Source: Thalassolituus sp006212115
Lineage (GTDB): Bacteria > Pseudomonadota > Gammaproteobacteria > Pseudomonadales > Oceanobacteraceae
Strand: one strand, 5' to 3'
Length of the DNA stretch: 64,000 nucleotides
Assembly (NCBI RefSeq): GCF_040372045.1
Contig: NZ_BAABWH010000005.1
Below the pieces are notes generated by a model. It searched no databases and was not told the origin of the DNA. It saw only the letters and a program-made list of their open reading frames with translations. Below are positions 52,400 to 61,741 of the stretch, piece by piece (the stretch's first letter is position 1; every line of letters starts with the position of its first letter). The translations under genes were made by a program, and so were the position numbers.

Positions 52400-52753
52400 T
52401 TATACCTTTTCTTTGATACGTGCAGACTTACCGCTACGCTCACGCAGGTAGTACAGTTTCGCCTGACGCACGTCACCACGACGCTTAACAGCGATGCTGT
52501 CAACCAGTGGGCTGTGAGTCTGGAAAGTACGCTCAACGCCAACACCGTGAGAAATCTTACGTACGGTGAAAGCAGAGTTCAGGCCACGGTTACGCTTACC
52601 GATAACCACACCTTCGAACGCCTGCAGACGCTCACGGTTGCCTTCTTTTACTTTTACCTGAACGACAACAGTGTCACCAGGGCCAAAAGCTGGAACAGCG
52701 TCTTTCAGCTGCGCGTTTTCAATCTGCTGAATGATTGGGTTCTTGTTGCTCAT
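52400..52753 (-). CDS. rplS: Ribosomal protein L19
   Basis: 117 residues from the ATG at 52753 (MSNKNPIIQQIENAQLKDAVPAFGPGD); the longer frame to 52801 is not L19. The family core VKEGNRERLQAFEGVVIGKRNRGLNSAFTVRKISHGVGVERTFQTHSP is intact. L19 is at the 30S-50S interface. Last gene of the operon. Confidence 0.99.
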   Translation of the reverse strand: MSNKNPIIQQIENAQLKDAVPAFGPGDTVVVQVKVKEGNRERLQAFEGVVIGKRNRGLNSAFTVRKISHGVGVERTFQTHSPLVDSIAVKRRGDVRQAKLYYLRERSGKSARIKEKV

Positions 52754-52763
52754 TGTTCGCTCC

Positions 52764-53522
52764 TTAACAGTCTGACGATTGCTCAGCGGCGTGATCGTCA
52801 AGGTATTCTGTCAATAACTTTTGTTGCTCGGTTGTCAGTTCCAGTTCAGCCAGTAAGTCTGGTCTGCGCTGCCAGGTTCTGCCCAGTGCCTGCTTTAAGC
52901 GCCACTGGCGGATCTTCTCGTGATTACCACTCAGCAGTACCTCGGGTACTGCTTCGCCTTCGTATACCTCAGGCCGAGTGTAGTGTGGGCAATCCAGCAG
53001 ACCGTCCATAAAGGAGTCCTGCTGAGCCGACAGTTCGTGGTTGAGTACACCAGGTACCAACCGGATCACCGCATCCATCAGCGTCATGGCGGGTAATTCC
53101 CCACCGCTGAGAACAAAATCACCGACGGACCATTCTTCGTCGACTTCTGCCTCAATCAAACGCTCATCGATGCCTTCGTATCGCCCGGCCACTAAGATCA
53201 GTTTGTCGTGCTGAGCAAGCTCAAGCACTCCCTGCTGATCCAGCTTACGGCCCTGCGGTGACATATAAATCACCTTGGCACCGTCGCCGGCTGCTGCTTT
53301 GGCAGCGTGGATGGCTTCCTTCAATGGCTGAATTTTCATCAGCATTCCGGGGCCACCGCCATACGGACGATCGTCCACTGTCTGGTAGTTGTCGTAGGCG
53401 TAATCCCGTGGATTCCAACAGGTCACACTGACTTTCTCTTGCTTGACGGCGCGTCCACTGACCCCTTGTTCGGTCAATGCCTGAATCATTTCAGGAAACA
53501 GAGTTACAACACCAAACCACAC
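52764..53522 (-). CDS. trmD: tRNA (guanine37-N1) methyltransferase TrmD
   Basis: 252 residues. SPOUT trefoil-knot methyltransferase with YGGGPGMLMKIQPL, LVAGRYEGIDERLIE and the conserved SVGDFVLSGGELPAMTLMDAVIRLVPGVL. It methylates G37 of tRNAs to prevent frameshifting. It lies 36 bp after rimM and 10 bp before rplS, in the standard gene order. Confidence 0.99.
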   Translation of the reverse strand: MWFGVVTLFPEMIQALTEQGVSGRAVKQEKVSVTCWNPRDYAYDNYQTVDDRPYGGGPGMLMKIQPLKEAIHAAKAAAGDGAKVIYMSPQGRKLDQQGVLELAQHDKLILVAGRYEGIDERLIEAEVDEEWSVGDFVLSGGELPAMTLMDAVIRLVPGVLNHELSAQQDSFMDGLLDCPHYTRPEVYEGEAVPEVLLSGNHEKIRQWRLKQALGRTWQRRPDLLAELELTTEQQKLLTEYLDDHAAEQSSDC

Positions 53523-53558
53523 CGGTCTTCACTCCTCTCTGGCCCTGTTGGCCAGGGG

Positions 53559-54083
53559 TTAAAAATCCGGGTCCCAGTCCACCTGGATCACACTGCCGTC
53601 CAGATCGACCTCAAGAATGTATTGATCCACAAAAGGAAGTAATCTCTGCTGCTGGTCGATGCTGCCTTCACAAGGCGTCACCGTCAGCACCTGGTTACCA
53701 CCACCAGAATCAAACAGTTCTTTCACCTGGCCCAGTACCACACCTTCGGTATTCACTACCTTCAGTCCGATCAGCTGGAACCAATAATGTTCATCTTCTT
53801 CAAGCTCAGGAAGCGCCTCTTCAGGAACCCCAACCTCACATTGATGTAAGCTCAATGCCAGATCACGGTCTGTAATGTCCTGAAGGCTTGCCACCAGACC
53901 TTTGCCCTGAGGTTTACCCTGCAATACTTTAAATTCCTGCCAGCGGCCATCTTTACGGATGTGCCAGACAGGGTAGTCCAGGATGTTTGTCATTGGTTGC
54001 GTGTAGGAATACACCTTGACCCAACCTTTGATACCAAACGCAGTGCTTATTTTACCCAGAACATGGATGTTCTCGTTTGACAC
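53559..54083 (-). CDS. rimM: 16S rRNA processing protein RimM
   Basis: 174 residues with the RimM N-terminal barrel (LGKISTAFGIKGWVKVYSYT) and a C-terminal PRC-barrel (YWFQLIGLKVVNTEGVVLGQVKELFDSGGGNQVLTV). It helps mature the 30S head with ribosomal protein S19. It follows rpsP by 24 bp. Confidence 0.99.
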   Translation of the reverse strand: MSNENIHVLGKISTAFGIKGWVKVYSYTQPMTNILDYPVWHIRKDGRWQEFKVLQGKPQGKGLVASLQDITDRDLALSLHQCEVGVPEEALPELEEDEHYWFQLIGLKVVNTEGVVLGQVKELFDSGGGNQVLTVTPCEGSIDQQQRLLPFVDQYILEVDLDGSVIQVDWDPDF

Positions 54084-54107
54084 TGCTTACCTCCGGGTAT
54101 AGCTGAA

Positions 54108-54353
54108 TTAGGCTTTTTTAGCGTCTTTCAGCAGCTTTTTAACACGGTCAGTTGGCTGTGCGCCTTTGCTCACCCAGTACTCAACACGCTCAAGATCAAT
54201 GCGCAGAGTCTCTTCCTGGCCACGAGCAATCGGGTTGAAGAACCCAAGACGCTCGATAAAGCGACCGTCGCGAGGCATGCGCGCGTCAGCTACGTTGATG
54301 TGATAAAAAGGACGTTTTTTAGAGCCGCCGCGGGCTAAACGAATAACTACCAT
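54108..54353 (-). CDS. rpsP: Ribosomal protein S16
   Basis: 81 residues, MVVIRLARGGSKKRPFYHINVADARMPRDGRFIERLGFFNP, the family start. First gene of rpsP-rimM-trmD-rplS. In many gammaproteobacteria ffh precedes it; here the neighbour is a heme-degradation gene. Confidence 0.99.
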   Translation of the reverse strand: MVVIRLARGGSKKRPFYHINVADARMPRDGRFIERLGFFNPIARGQEETLRIDLERVEYWVSKGAQPTDRVKKLLKDAKKA

Positions 54354-54417
54354 AAAGTGTGTCTACTCCGGTCGTTTTATCTAATGGCAGGTTTTGAAAT
54401 CGCCTACCGTTCAACAT

Positions 54418-54534
54418 CCTGCAGAGCCGTAACCTTAAGGTTTGACCTGCAGGGCCTGGGATCTCACCACCAACAAGGCGGTTTAACCCACAAAAAGGGC
54501 GCGTAGTTTACGCTAATTCTTGGCTCGAAATCAA
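54418..54534 (-). promoter_or_regulatory. Promoter and structured leader of the rpsP operon
   Basis: On the minus strand, TTGATT (54529-54534) and TAAACT (54505-54510) are 18 bp apart, a plausible sigma-70 promoter. The 145-nt leader contains AACCTTAAGGTT (54431-54442) nested between CCTGCAG (54418-54424) and CTGCAGG (54447-54453), which would fold into a hairpin. Whether it regulates ribosomal protein expression is unknown. Confidence 0.5.
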
Positions 54535-54627
54535 CAGGTTAATGCGATGTTATGTGGGCCCCGATAGTAGGCAGCGTCGGCGTCTTAGCGAGGGCGATGT
54601 TTTACAGAGAAGCGAGATCAATCGCCT

Positions 54628-55689
54628 TCAGGCAACGATGTTTTTGCCGACCAGCGAATATCTGGATTCAAGTGTCGTAATCATAGTGTCCCACTCTGAC
54701 TGAAATGCGGAAGCGCCTGCCCCGTTACTGTTCAATTCCAACAAAAGTTCGCCATTCTGATCCAGCAGTTCCACAGAGATTGATGTTCCATTTCCACTTG
54801 GCTTACGGACGACCCACACAGAACCAATCTGAGTCGTATCCGTCCGCAGACTAAAACCCGGCTGCGTGGCATTAAACCAACGCCCTGAGCGCTTAAGCAC
54901 TTTAATAACACTGTCATGTTCCTGTACCACCGCAAAACTCCCAACCGTCATTCTGACAGGGAGCTTACGCATTGCAGCGCCATAAAAAACTGCTTCAAAA
55001 GCCACAGGATCAAGGCCATGAGCAAGATAATTGTCCACCAGCTGATAAGCCAGCTGTCGGGATAGGTTGTACTGATTCAAGAGTCCAGAAAACTGCTCGG
55101 CATTTTTTACGTCCAACCAGGCTTGCCGAAACGCGGCCACATCAAGATCGATGACCGGATCAGGTGTCGCAAGTTTGTCTTGTACCTGAACATTCCGGCC
55201 CTGATTAGCGGGTGTAAACTCATCAATCAATTTCCTGTACGCATCGAAGTCGGACTGGTCTGTCAGGTACACCTTGTGAACTGACTCCCCGTACGCATCG
55301 AAGAACTGAAGGCTCACTATCTGTCCGTCGGCTGTGTTTTCCGTTACCGCGAGACTGTAGGCCAATGACTCAAGCGATACACGCAGATCAATTTCGTCCC
55401 CCGCAATCCCTACCCGGCCGTCTATGCTGAAATCCCGGTATTGACCCGTCTTCTGCATAATCACGCCGTCATTGCGTGTGAGCGCCGATACCAACCCCAA
55501 TGCTTCGAGCCTTGGTAGGATGTGATTGGGCTGATGTTTTAATCGCAGCACTTCGCTTTCAGGCCGCGTCATCAGTAGCTCCAACTCGCTCACACCCAGT
55601 ACGTATGCGGCATTGCGTGCCCGCAGTTCCGGATTGTCCTTTTTCAATACCTGCCAGTATTCCGCCAGGGCCGAGAGTTCATTGAACAT
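54628..55689 (-). CDS. Heme degradation/transfer protein, HmuS/HemS-like
   Basis: 353 residues from the ATG at 55689 (MFNELSALAEYWQVLKKDNPELRARNAAYVLGVSE). Its length and the two similar halves, each ending near a conserved stretch (QFFDAYGESVHKVYL and RSGRWFNATQPGFSL), match HmuS/HemS/ChuS, which accept and degrade heme in the cytoplasm. No heme transporter genes are adjacent. A Fur box lies 58 bp upstream, so iron repression is expected. Confidence 0.82.
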   Translation of the reverse strand: MFNELSALAEYWQVLKKDNPELRARNAAYVLGVSELELLMTRPESEVLRLKHQPNHILPRLEALGLVSALTRNDGVIMQKTGQYRDFSIDGRVGIAGDEIDLRVSLESLAYSLAVTENTADGQIVSLQFFDAYGESVHKVYLTDQSDFDAYRKLIDEFTPANQGRNVQVQDKLATPDPVIDLDVAAFRQAWLDVKNAEQFSGLLNQYNLSRQLAYQLVDNYLAHGLDPVAFEAVFYGAAMRKLPVRMTVGSFAVVQEHDSVIKVLKRSGRWFNATQPGFSLRTDTTQIGSVWVVRKPSGNGTSISVELLDQNGELLLELNSNGAGASAFQSEWDTMITTLESRYSLVGKNIVA

Positions 55690-55746
55690 AGTCCGTGATC
55701 CTTTGGGATAAGTTTGCGGGGATTCTACCTTCAAACACCACTTAAA

Positions 55747-55767
55747 TACAAATGATTATCATTTGTA
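55747..55767. promoter_or_regulatory. Fur box
   Basis: A perfect 21-bp palindrome with half site TACAAATGAT around a central T, matching the AATGATTATCATT core of the Fur consensus. A second, partial site (AATGATGATTATTGAG) follows at about 55768-55786. It faces the heme-degradation gene and may also affect the sodium channel gene at 55870. Confidence 0.85.
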
Positions 55768-55869
55768 AAAATGATGATTATTGAGAATGTCAGCAAGTAA
55801 GTGTCAGGCAATCTTGTAAAGACCAGACAGGCGGGTAACATCTGCGTTTTTCGACCTCAGATGATCCCT

Positions 55870-56676
55870 ATGAGTACTATTCAGGTAATTCAGGACAAGG
55901 CACTGGCCCTTAAGAACAATCGCGCGTTTGAGCTTTTTGTTGTGGGGGTAATCATTATCTCCGCGTTGCTTGTCGGGGCGAAAACCTATCCCATCCCCGA
56001 GACAATCTCAAAAGCCATTGTCTGGCTTGATGTCGGTATTACCTTTCTGTTCCTGTTCGAAATTATCGTGCGTTTCATTGCCGAACCGAACAAGAAGCGA
56101 TTCTTCCATAACGGCTGGAACGTCTTTGATACTCTGGTCGTGGTCGTCAGCCTGATACCAATCGACAACAGCGACATGGCATTGGTCGGTCGTCTGGTAC
56201 GGGTTTTCCGCGTCCTGCGGATGGTCTCCATCATTCCAGAGCTACGCACCCTACTGAATTCTCTAGTCCGTGCCCTACCCCAGCTGGGCTACGTCGTGCT
56301 GCTGATGTTCATCATCTTCTATATCTACGCTGCCATTGGTGCCACCTTCTTTGCCGGTATCAACAGTGACCTATGGGGTGACATAGCGATCTCCATGCTG
56401 ACCTTGTTCCGCGTTATGACTTTTGAGGACTGGACGGACGTCATGTACGAAACCATGACCGTCTATCCACTGTCGTGGGCCTACTACCTATCCTTTATCT
56501 TTTTTACCGCTTTCGCCTTCCTGAACATGGTGATCGGTATCGTAGTGAACGTTTTGGAAGACGAGCACGCGAAAGAACGCGCCGAACAGGATGAAGAAGA
56601 AGGCAATGCATCCCTGAACGACCTGCGTGATGAAATTCGGGAGCTGAAGAGCATCATTCAGACCCTACAAAAATAA
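55870..56676 (+). CDS. NaChBac-type voltage-gated sodium channel
   Basis: 268 residues from the ATG at 55870; ATGs at 55861 and earlier are possible, and none has a clear ribosome-binding site. It has six membrane segments, the arginine-rich S4 sensor (RLVRVFRVLRMVSIIPELR), the pore filter TFEDWTD and a C-terminal coiled coil (RDEIRELKSIIQTLQK). NaChBac's filter is TLESWSM; here the Glu is kept with an extra Asp. Such channels drive sodium entry and may influence motility or pH. Each subunit forms a tetramer. Confidence 0.88.
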   Translation: MSTIQVIQDKALALKNNRAFELFVVGVIIISALLVGAKTYPIPETISKAIVWLDVGITFLFLFEIIVRFIAEPNKKRFFHNGWNVFDTLVVVVSLIPIDNSDMALVGRLVRVFRVLRMVSIIPELRTLLNSLVRALPQLGYVVLLMFIIFYIYAAIGATFFAGINSDLWGDIAISMLTLFRVMTFEDWTDVMYETMTVYPLSWAYYLSFIFFTAFAFLNMVIGIVVNVLEDEHAKERAEQDEEEGNASLNDLRDEIRELKSIIQTLQK

Positions 56677-56703
56677 GTCGCCTGATAACAATGGCCTGAC
56701 GGA

Positions 56704-59703
56704 TCAGGCCAAAAATCGGCGACACAATACTGGGATTACAAGCAACGTCAGCAGAGTCGACATCAGCAGCCCCGATATAATAGCCCATGCCATCGGCGGC
56801 CAGAGTGTTGAAGCTGAAAACGCCAGTGTAAGCAGCCCCAGTACCGTCGTTAGTGTGGTCAGCAAAACGGGGGCTGTGCGATCACGAATCGCGGCATCGA
56901 CCGCATCTCTCAAGGGCTCTCCGTCATGCAGGCGAGTGTCAATCGCATCCAGTAATACGATGGCGTTGTTCACCACGATGCCAGTTAACGCAATCACGCC
57001 AAGTAGAGATTGAAAACCAAAAGGCGAACCACTGATCACCAGTCCCGGAATGATCCCTACCGCTGCCAGCGGGATCGTCATCATAATGATGCCCAAACGC
57101 CGGAAACTGTTGAATTCGATGAGCATAAATACCAGCAGTAACATAGCTCCCAATGGCGCAATCTTCAGAATCGCCGTGTTGGCCTCCCCAGAACCTTCCG
57201 CGTCTCCACCTAGTTGCATAGTGACGGAATCTGGAAGCGGAGTGACCTCTAACTGCTCGTATAATGCCGACAAGACTTCGTTGTACGCTGCGCCCGGAGC
57301 CAACTCACTCAGTACGGTCACCGTGCGTATACCCTGATAATGACGAATTACAGCAGGACTCCAGGCAAAGTTCTGTTCCGTCAATGCCGCGAGCGGCACC
57401 TGTACACCACTCGGGTTCGTCAGTGTCAGACCAGCAACCAACGCGGCAGATGAGTCCTCACCGCTTGCTGAACGCACACGTATGTCGATGGGGTCGTCAG
57501 CGTATCGGTATTCCCCGGCCGACAAGCCCCGCGATTGCGAGAAGAGTGTTTGTGCGACCTGTAACGTGGTTAAACCCAGTTCATGTGCTGTCGCTTCATC
57601 CACCCGATACCGCCATTCAGGCATTCCGGTATCCAGGTCAGACCGTATCATGTCGGTTCCCGGTGTTTGGTGCAGAATACGCAGTACAGTATCGGTCGCC
57701 AGCGATAACGCATCCGGTTCATCACTTTGCAGGCGCAGTTCGACGGGTGCAGCAGTAGGTGGGCCCTGTCCCAAACGCTTTACTACCAGCATGGTTTGCG
57801 GATACGCACTCTGCAAGTCATGCTCAATCCAGTCGATCACGGATGCATTAACGTCAGCATCAGAAGTCGTCAGAACCAGTCTTGCCGTATTCGGGGCTTC
57901 GTTCTGAATAAGCATGTTGTAGTAAACCCGAAACCCCGAAGCGCCAACGGTGCGGTACACCGACATAATGTCGTCACTGTTCAGAAGTTGCTGTTCAAGT
58001 TCGGTACTGATATCCCGGCTTTCTTCGACCGAAGAATTAGATGGAAGCGTGATATCGAGTACCAACTGATTCCGATCCGCCAGTGGAAAAAACTGCAGTT
58101 TTAAACCGGGTACCAGTGATACCGCCATTAACATTAATGCACCGACGATAAGTAAGGTGCGCTTGCTGTAATCGCGGGAGGCCGTCACTAAAAAATCGGT
58201 CAGGCGGGTAATAAATGGACCCCGTGTTTTACGCCGCTCCACAACAAGGTGCTGAGCCACCAGTGGCAATACCAATACGGAGATTAAATAACTGACGATT
58301 AACGCGAGAATAATCATCACCGGAATACCACGGGTAAAATCTCCAGTAGCCCCCTTACTTAAAAGCAGCGGAATAAAAGCGGCAATCGTTGTTCCCGTCG
58401 AGCTGAACAAAGGCATGGCCATTTGTGCGAACGTGCCCTTCACTGCATCAGCACGATTTAATCCCGCTGCCAGATTCTGCTCGATCGACTCGACCACCAC
58501 GATGGCATTATCAATCAGAATACCAAGCGAGATCACCATTCCTATCACGGCTATCTGATGCAACACCCCGCCACCGAGACTGTAAATAGCGAGCGAAATA
58601 ATAGCGACAACCGGCAATACCGCGGCAACCAGTAAACCGTTCCGCAGACCGAGCGCCAGCACGACTACCAGCGCAATAATGGCGACACTGCCAGCAAGAT
58701 TCCATTGCAACCCAGTAAGACGGGAGTCGACGTACTCTGGTTGGAAAAATACTTCTTTAATCTGCAACGGATAAAAATCGTCTTTTAATGTCGCAATTTT
58801 AGCGCGAAGTGCCTGTCCAAACTTCAGCGCATCAACCTGACCACGACGAGTAATAATCCCCAACATCACGGCGCGCTCACCGTTTATATAACTCAGTGTT
58901 CCCAGAGGTTCCCGGGGCAGCACCTGAATATCAGCCACCGCCCCCAGAGGCACCAGTTGTCCACTCGACGATGTTAAAGGCAGTGATTTCAGGCTCTCTG
59001 GTGAACTCAGATCCGAGCCACTGACCAGTCGCAAGTTATAACCATCGAGCTGAATCTGCCCACCGGGAATGACCTGGTTGCTATTCTGGATGACCTGAAC
59101 AATCTGAGCCCGATTAATACCCAACTCATTAAGTGCCGATTCATCAATTTCCAGACGTAATTCCTCTTTCGGATCGCCGCTCAGTTCGATTCGGGAAACT
59201 TGAGGAATACGCAACAACTGTCGCTTTAAGCGCTCAGCCTGAGTCGCCATAAACACAAGGTCGTCACTGCCCGTCACACTTAATATGACGGCAGGAATAT
59301 CCATTTTCTTATTTTCGAACGTTAATTCTGTCACTCCTGTCGGGAAGTCTTCTTCTGCCCGATCTAATGCAGTCTGTACACGGTCCCAAGCAGCATCTGT
59401 GTCATATATATGATCGTGTAGTTCGAGAATCAGTACCACGACACTGTCTCGCGAGACCGATCTGATACGATCAACTTCGTCGACCTCAGCAAGACGCTCT
59501 TCAAGTGGTTCGGTTAATAGTTTTTCGATCTGAGTGGCAGTTGCACCGGGGAATACTGCCGTCACTACTGCATTTCGATAAGGGAAACTCGGATCTTCCT
59601 GCCGCGCCATCGTAAACCACGAAGCCAGGCCAATAAGCAACAACATGGATGTAATGGCAAACACCAATCGCTGATAGCGATCAAGTAACGAAAACAGTTT
59701 CAT
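56704..59703 (-). CDS. RND-family efflux permease
   Basis: 999 residues. Twelve membrane segments in the RND layout, with two large periplasmic loops and the early motif MARQEDPSFPYRNAVVTAVFPGATATQIEKLLTEPLEE typical of the hydrophobe/amphiphile group. It pumps toxic compounds out, powered by protons. It overlaps the adaptor gene by 4 bp (ATGA) and is controlled from a divergent TetR locus. The outer-membrane partner is not in the window. Confidence 0.95.
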   Translation of the reverse strand: MKLFSLLDRYQRLVFAITSMLLLIGLASWFTMARQEDPSFPYRNAVVTAVFPGATATQIEKLLTEPLEERLAEVDEVDRIRSVSRDSVVVLILELHDHIYDTDAAWDRVQTALDRAEEDFPTGVTELTFENKKMDIPAVILSVTGSDDLVFMATQAERLKRQLLRIPQVSRIELSGDPKEELRLEIDESALNELGINRAQIVQVIQNSNQVIPGGQIQLDGYNLRLVSGSDLSSPESLKSLPLTSSSGQLVPLGAVADIQVLPREPLGTLSYINGERAVMLGIITRRGQVDALKFGQALRAKIATLKDDFYPLQIKEVFFQPEYVDSRLTGLQWNLAGSVAIIALVVVLALGLRNGLLVAAVLPVVAIISLAIYSLGGGVLHQIAVIGMVISLGILIDNAIVVVESIEQNLAAGLNRADAVKGTFAQMAMPLFSSTGTTIAAFIPLLLSKGATGDFTRGIPVMIILALIVSYLISVLVLPLVAQHLVVERRKTRGPFITRLTDFLVTASRDYSKRTLLIVGALMLMAVSLVPGLKLQFFPLADRNQLVLDITLPSNSSVEESRDISTELEQQLLNSDDIMSVYRTVGASGFRVYYNMLIQNEAPNTARLVLTTSDADVNASVIDWIEHDLQSAYPQTMLVVKRLGQGPPTAAPVELRLQSDEPDALSLATDTVLRILHQTPGTDMIRSDLDTGMPEWRYRVDEATAHELGLTTLQVAQTLFSQSRGLSAGEYRYADDPIDIRVRSASGEDSSAALVAGLTLTNPSGVQVPLAALTEQNFAWSPAVIRHYQGIRTVTVLSELAPGAAYNEVLSALYEQLEVTPLPDSVTMQLGGDAEGSGEANTAILKIAPLGAMLLLVFMLIEFNSFRRLGIIMMTIPLAAVGIIPGLVISGSPFGFQSLLGVIALTGIVVNNAIVLLDAIDTRLHDGEPLRDAVDAAIRDRTAPVLLTTLTTVLGLLTLAFSASTLWPPMAWAIISGLLMSTLLTLLVIPVLCRRFLA

Positions 59704-60815
59704 GGCACCACCTGAACATTGGCACCATCGAAGAGTCGGTGTCCCCCAAGAACGACGACCTCGTCACCTTCGTTCAGTTGTCCTGTTACCTGCATATCCG
59801 TTCCATGTGGAGAGCCGGGCTCAACGGGTATTGCTGTTACGTGTCCATCCTGATTGCGTTTGTAGACGACCGCACCGGACCCGCGTTTCACGATCGCCGT
59901 CACCGGCAAGACCCAGCCATTACCGTTGGGCACAGATAATATTGCTTCGACAGTCTCACCCACTGGTACATTGGCAAGCGCCAGCACAACGGTTGGTAAG
60001 GCACCTAGATCGCGATAAGGGCTGACTTCCTTCACCTTTGCTGTGAGGGTTTGCGCCTGGGAGTCGCTCTGCATGTTCAAAGGCACGGAAATCTCCACCT
60101 TCTGTCCGACCTCGATAGCACGAGCCAATTGCGATGGCACGGTGATTTCGAGTTCCGCCTCTGCTAACGCTGCCATCTCCACCAGCGCTTGCCCGGGACT
60201 GACCACCTCGCCGATATCAGAAATAATCGCCGTCACTACACCGGAAAACGGCGCGCGGATAATTCGTTCATTGTTCAGGCCGGACGCCTTCAGATAGTCA
60301 TTCTCTGCGGCAAGTGCCGTATCTTTCGCTGAGTTTAATGCCGTGCGGCTTTGCTCAAACTCCTGTCTGCTCGCCTGACCTCCTTCATACAAGGCTTCGA
60401 TACGATCAAAATCCCGTTGTTGCTGCTCTAACTGAACGTTCAGCTGCTGCCAACGAACCCGGGCCGACTGAGCTGCCGGGGCCGCTTCTGGGTTATGTAA
60501 TTCTGCAATCAACTCACCTTTTTTCATCTCTTGCCCGAGTTGCACAGACAAAGTTTCGATCCGGCCGCTGATCTGAGTACGGATGACAGCTTGCTGCGAT
60601 GCTCGGGCAACCCCCGTGAACTGATATTGCTGATAAATCGGCTCAGACTTGAGAGTCATCGTTTCCACAGGAATCGCCGAGCTGTGGCTATCTTCTGACT
60701 GTTTCTCCGCTTGATCGCCAGATACGGACTCATCCTGACACCCGTTGAGTAAGCTCAAGCCTACAACCACCAGCAGCACTCGCTGTGCTGCGACCAACCC
60801 GTTACGAAGCTTCAA
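59700..60815 (-). CDS. RND efflux periplasmic adaptor (membrane fusion protein)
   Basis: 371 residues. A lipobox LLNGC suggests a lipid anchor. The barrel-sandwich halves (GVARASQQAVIRTQISGRIETLSVQLGQEMKKGELIAELHN and RAPFSGVVTAIISDIGEVVSPGQALVEMA) and a coiled-coil hairpin (LNVQLEQQQRDFDRIEALYEGGQASRQEFEQ) are typical. It links the permease to an outer-membrane channel. It is the first gene of the efflux operon, with three operators just upstream. Confidence 0.95.
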   Translation of the reverse strand: MKLRNGLVAAQRVLLVVVGLSLLNGCQDESVSGDQAEKQSEDSHSSAIPVETMTLKSEPIYQQYQFTGVARASQQAVIRTQISGRIETLSVQLGQEMKKGELIAELHNPEAAPAAQSARVRWQQLNVQLEQQQRDFDRIEALYEGGQASRQEFEQSRTALNSAKDTALAAENDYLKASGLNNERIIRAPFSGVVTAIISDIGEVVSPGQALVEMAALAEAELEITVPSQLARAIEVGQKVEISVPLNMQSDSQAQTLTAKVKEVSPYRDLGALPTVVLALANVPVGETVEAILSVPNGNGWVLPVTAIVKRGSGAVVYKRNQDGHVTAIPVEPGSPHGTDMQVTGQLNEGDEVVVLGGHRLFDGANVQVVP

Positions 60816-60839
60816 TTTGTCGACCTCTTTGCAGAACTA

Positions 60840-60890
60840 TTGACATACTGTCAATTATTGACAATATGTCAACTAATGACAATGTGTCAA
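60840..60890. promoter_or_regulatory. Three evenly spaced TetR-type operators
   Basis: Three 15-bp inverted repeats, TTGACATACTGTCAA (60840-60854), TTGACAATATGTCAA (60858-60872) and ATGACAATGTGTCAA (60876-60890), have centres 18 bp apart. They lie between the efflux operon and the tetR gene, so the TetR protein probably binds them to repress both. Seen as repeats; the binding partner is inferred. Confidence 0.85.
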
Positions 60891-60953
60891 TATTCACTCG
60901 GTTTCAATTTGAAACTGACTGCAGTACTGAATGACCTCGTATGGATTAACCTA

Positions 60954-61628
60954 GTGGCTACACGTTCCAGAAGCACTGATGAAAAACGACTAAGACGCGA
61001 ATCCATTCTGGATGCCGCGGAACAAGCTTTTATTGACCGGCGTTTTGATAAAGCCTCAATGGGCAGCATTGCCAGCAGCGCTGGACTGAGCCGAGCTCTG
61101 CTCTATGTTTATTTTCGGGATAAAGAAGATATCCATCTTGGATTGAGTGTGCGTGCGGCAAAGCGGTTGTTAGCACTGATGGCGGAATTTTCATCGCCTT
61201 GCCCTAACGGTATTTCGTCCATGTACGCGATAGGCCAGGCCTATCTGTACTTCTACCATAACGAAAAAGAGTACTTCCGCATCCTGACTTTATCAGCCGG
61301 CATGCGTCCCTCAGCCAACCAGACCGGTGCTGACAGTACCGATTCTGAACGCGAATACATACAAATCGACGAAGACATTCTCGAGCTGATGGTAAACGCC
61401 ATTCAGCGGGCCTACGACGATCACTCTCTGCAGCTTCCGGGGACACCCAACCCAGTAGAGGTCGCACTTTATATGCGTGGTTCATTACATGGGCTGATCA
61501 TGCTGCAGGACGGAAACCGAAGTCTGTTCGAAGCTCACAAAGTGACCCCCGAAACCTGGCTGGAAAACAGTCTGAATATGATTGCCCGCAGCCTTACCCA
61601 GCCTGTTCCACCCGACACGACCAAATAA
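60954..61628 (+). CDS. TetR-family repressor of the efflux operon
   Basis: 224 residues from a GTG at 60954; the frame continues upstream to 60840 but that would translate through the operator array, so the GTG start (GGA 9 bp upstream) is preferred. The N-terminal helix-turn-helix is MGSIASSAGLSRALLYVYFRDKEDI. The C-terminal part is the ligand-binding domain. It is divergent from the efflux operon and is followed by an Old Yellow Enzyme. Confidence 0.93.
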   Translation: MATRSRSTDEKRLRRESILDAAEQAFIDRRFDKASMGSIASSAGLSRALLYVYFRDKEDIHLGLSVRAAKRLLALMAEFSSPCPNGISSMYAIGQAYLYFYHNEKEYFRILTLSAGMRPSANQTGADSTDSEREYIQIDEDILELMVNAIQRAYDDHSLQLPGTPNPVEVALYMRGSLHGLIMLQDGNRSLFEAHKVTPETWLENSLNMIARSLTQPVPPDTTK

Positions 61629-61741
61629 ACCGACAAAGGAGTAATGTTCGACATACGGAACAGACCGTCATAAGCAGCGGCAGGAACCAAGGTGTAAGGT
61701 GATTTTCTAATCACCATATTCATCGACTAAGGTAATGTGCC

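Noticed and set aside
56692..56711. Hairpin TGGCCTGA/TCAGGCCA at the end of the sodium channel and RND genes
   Set aside because: The stem is perfect but overlaps the RND stop codon and has no T tract on either strand, so I do not call a terminator.
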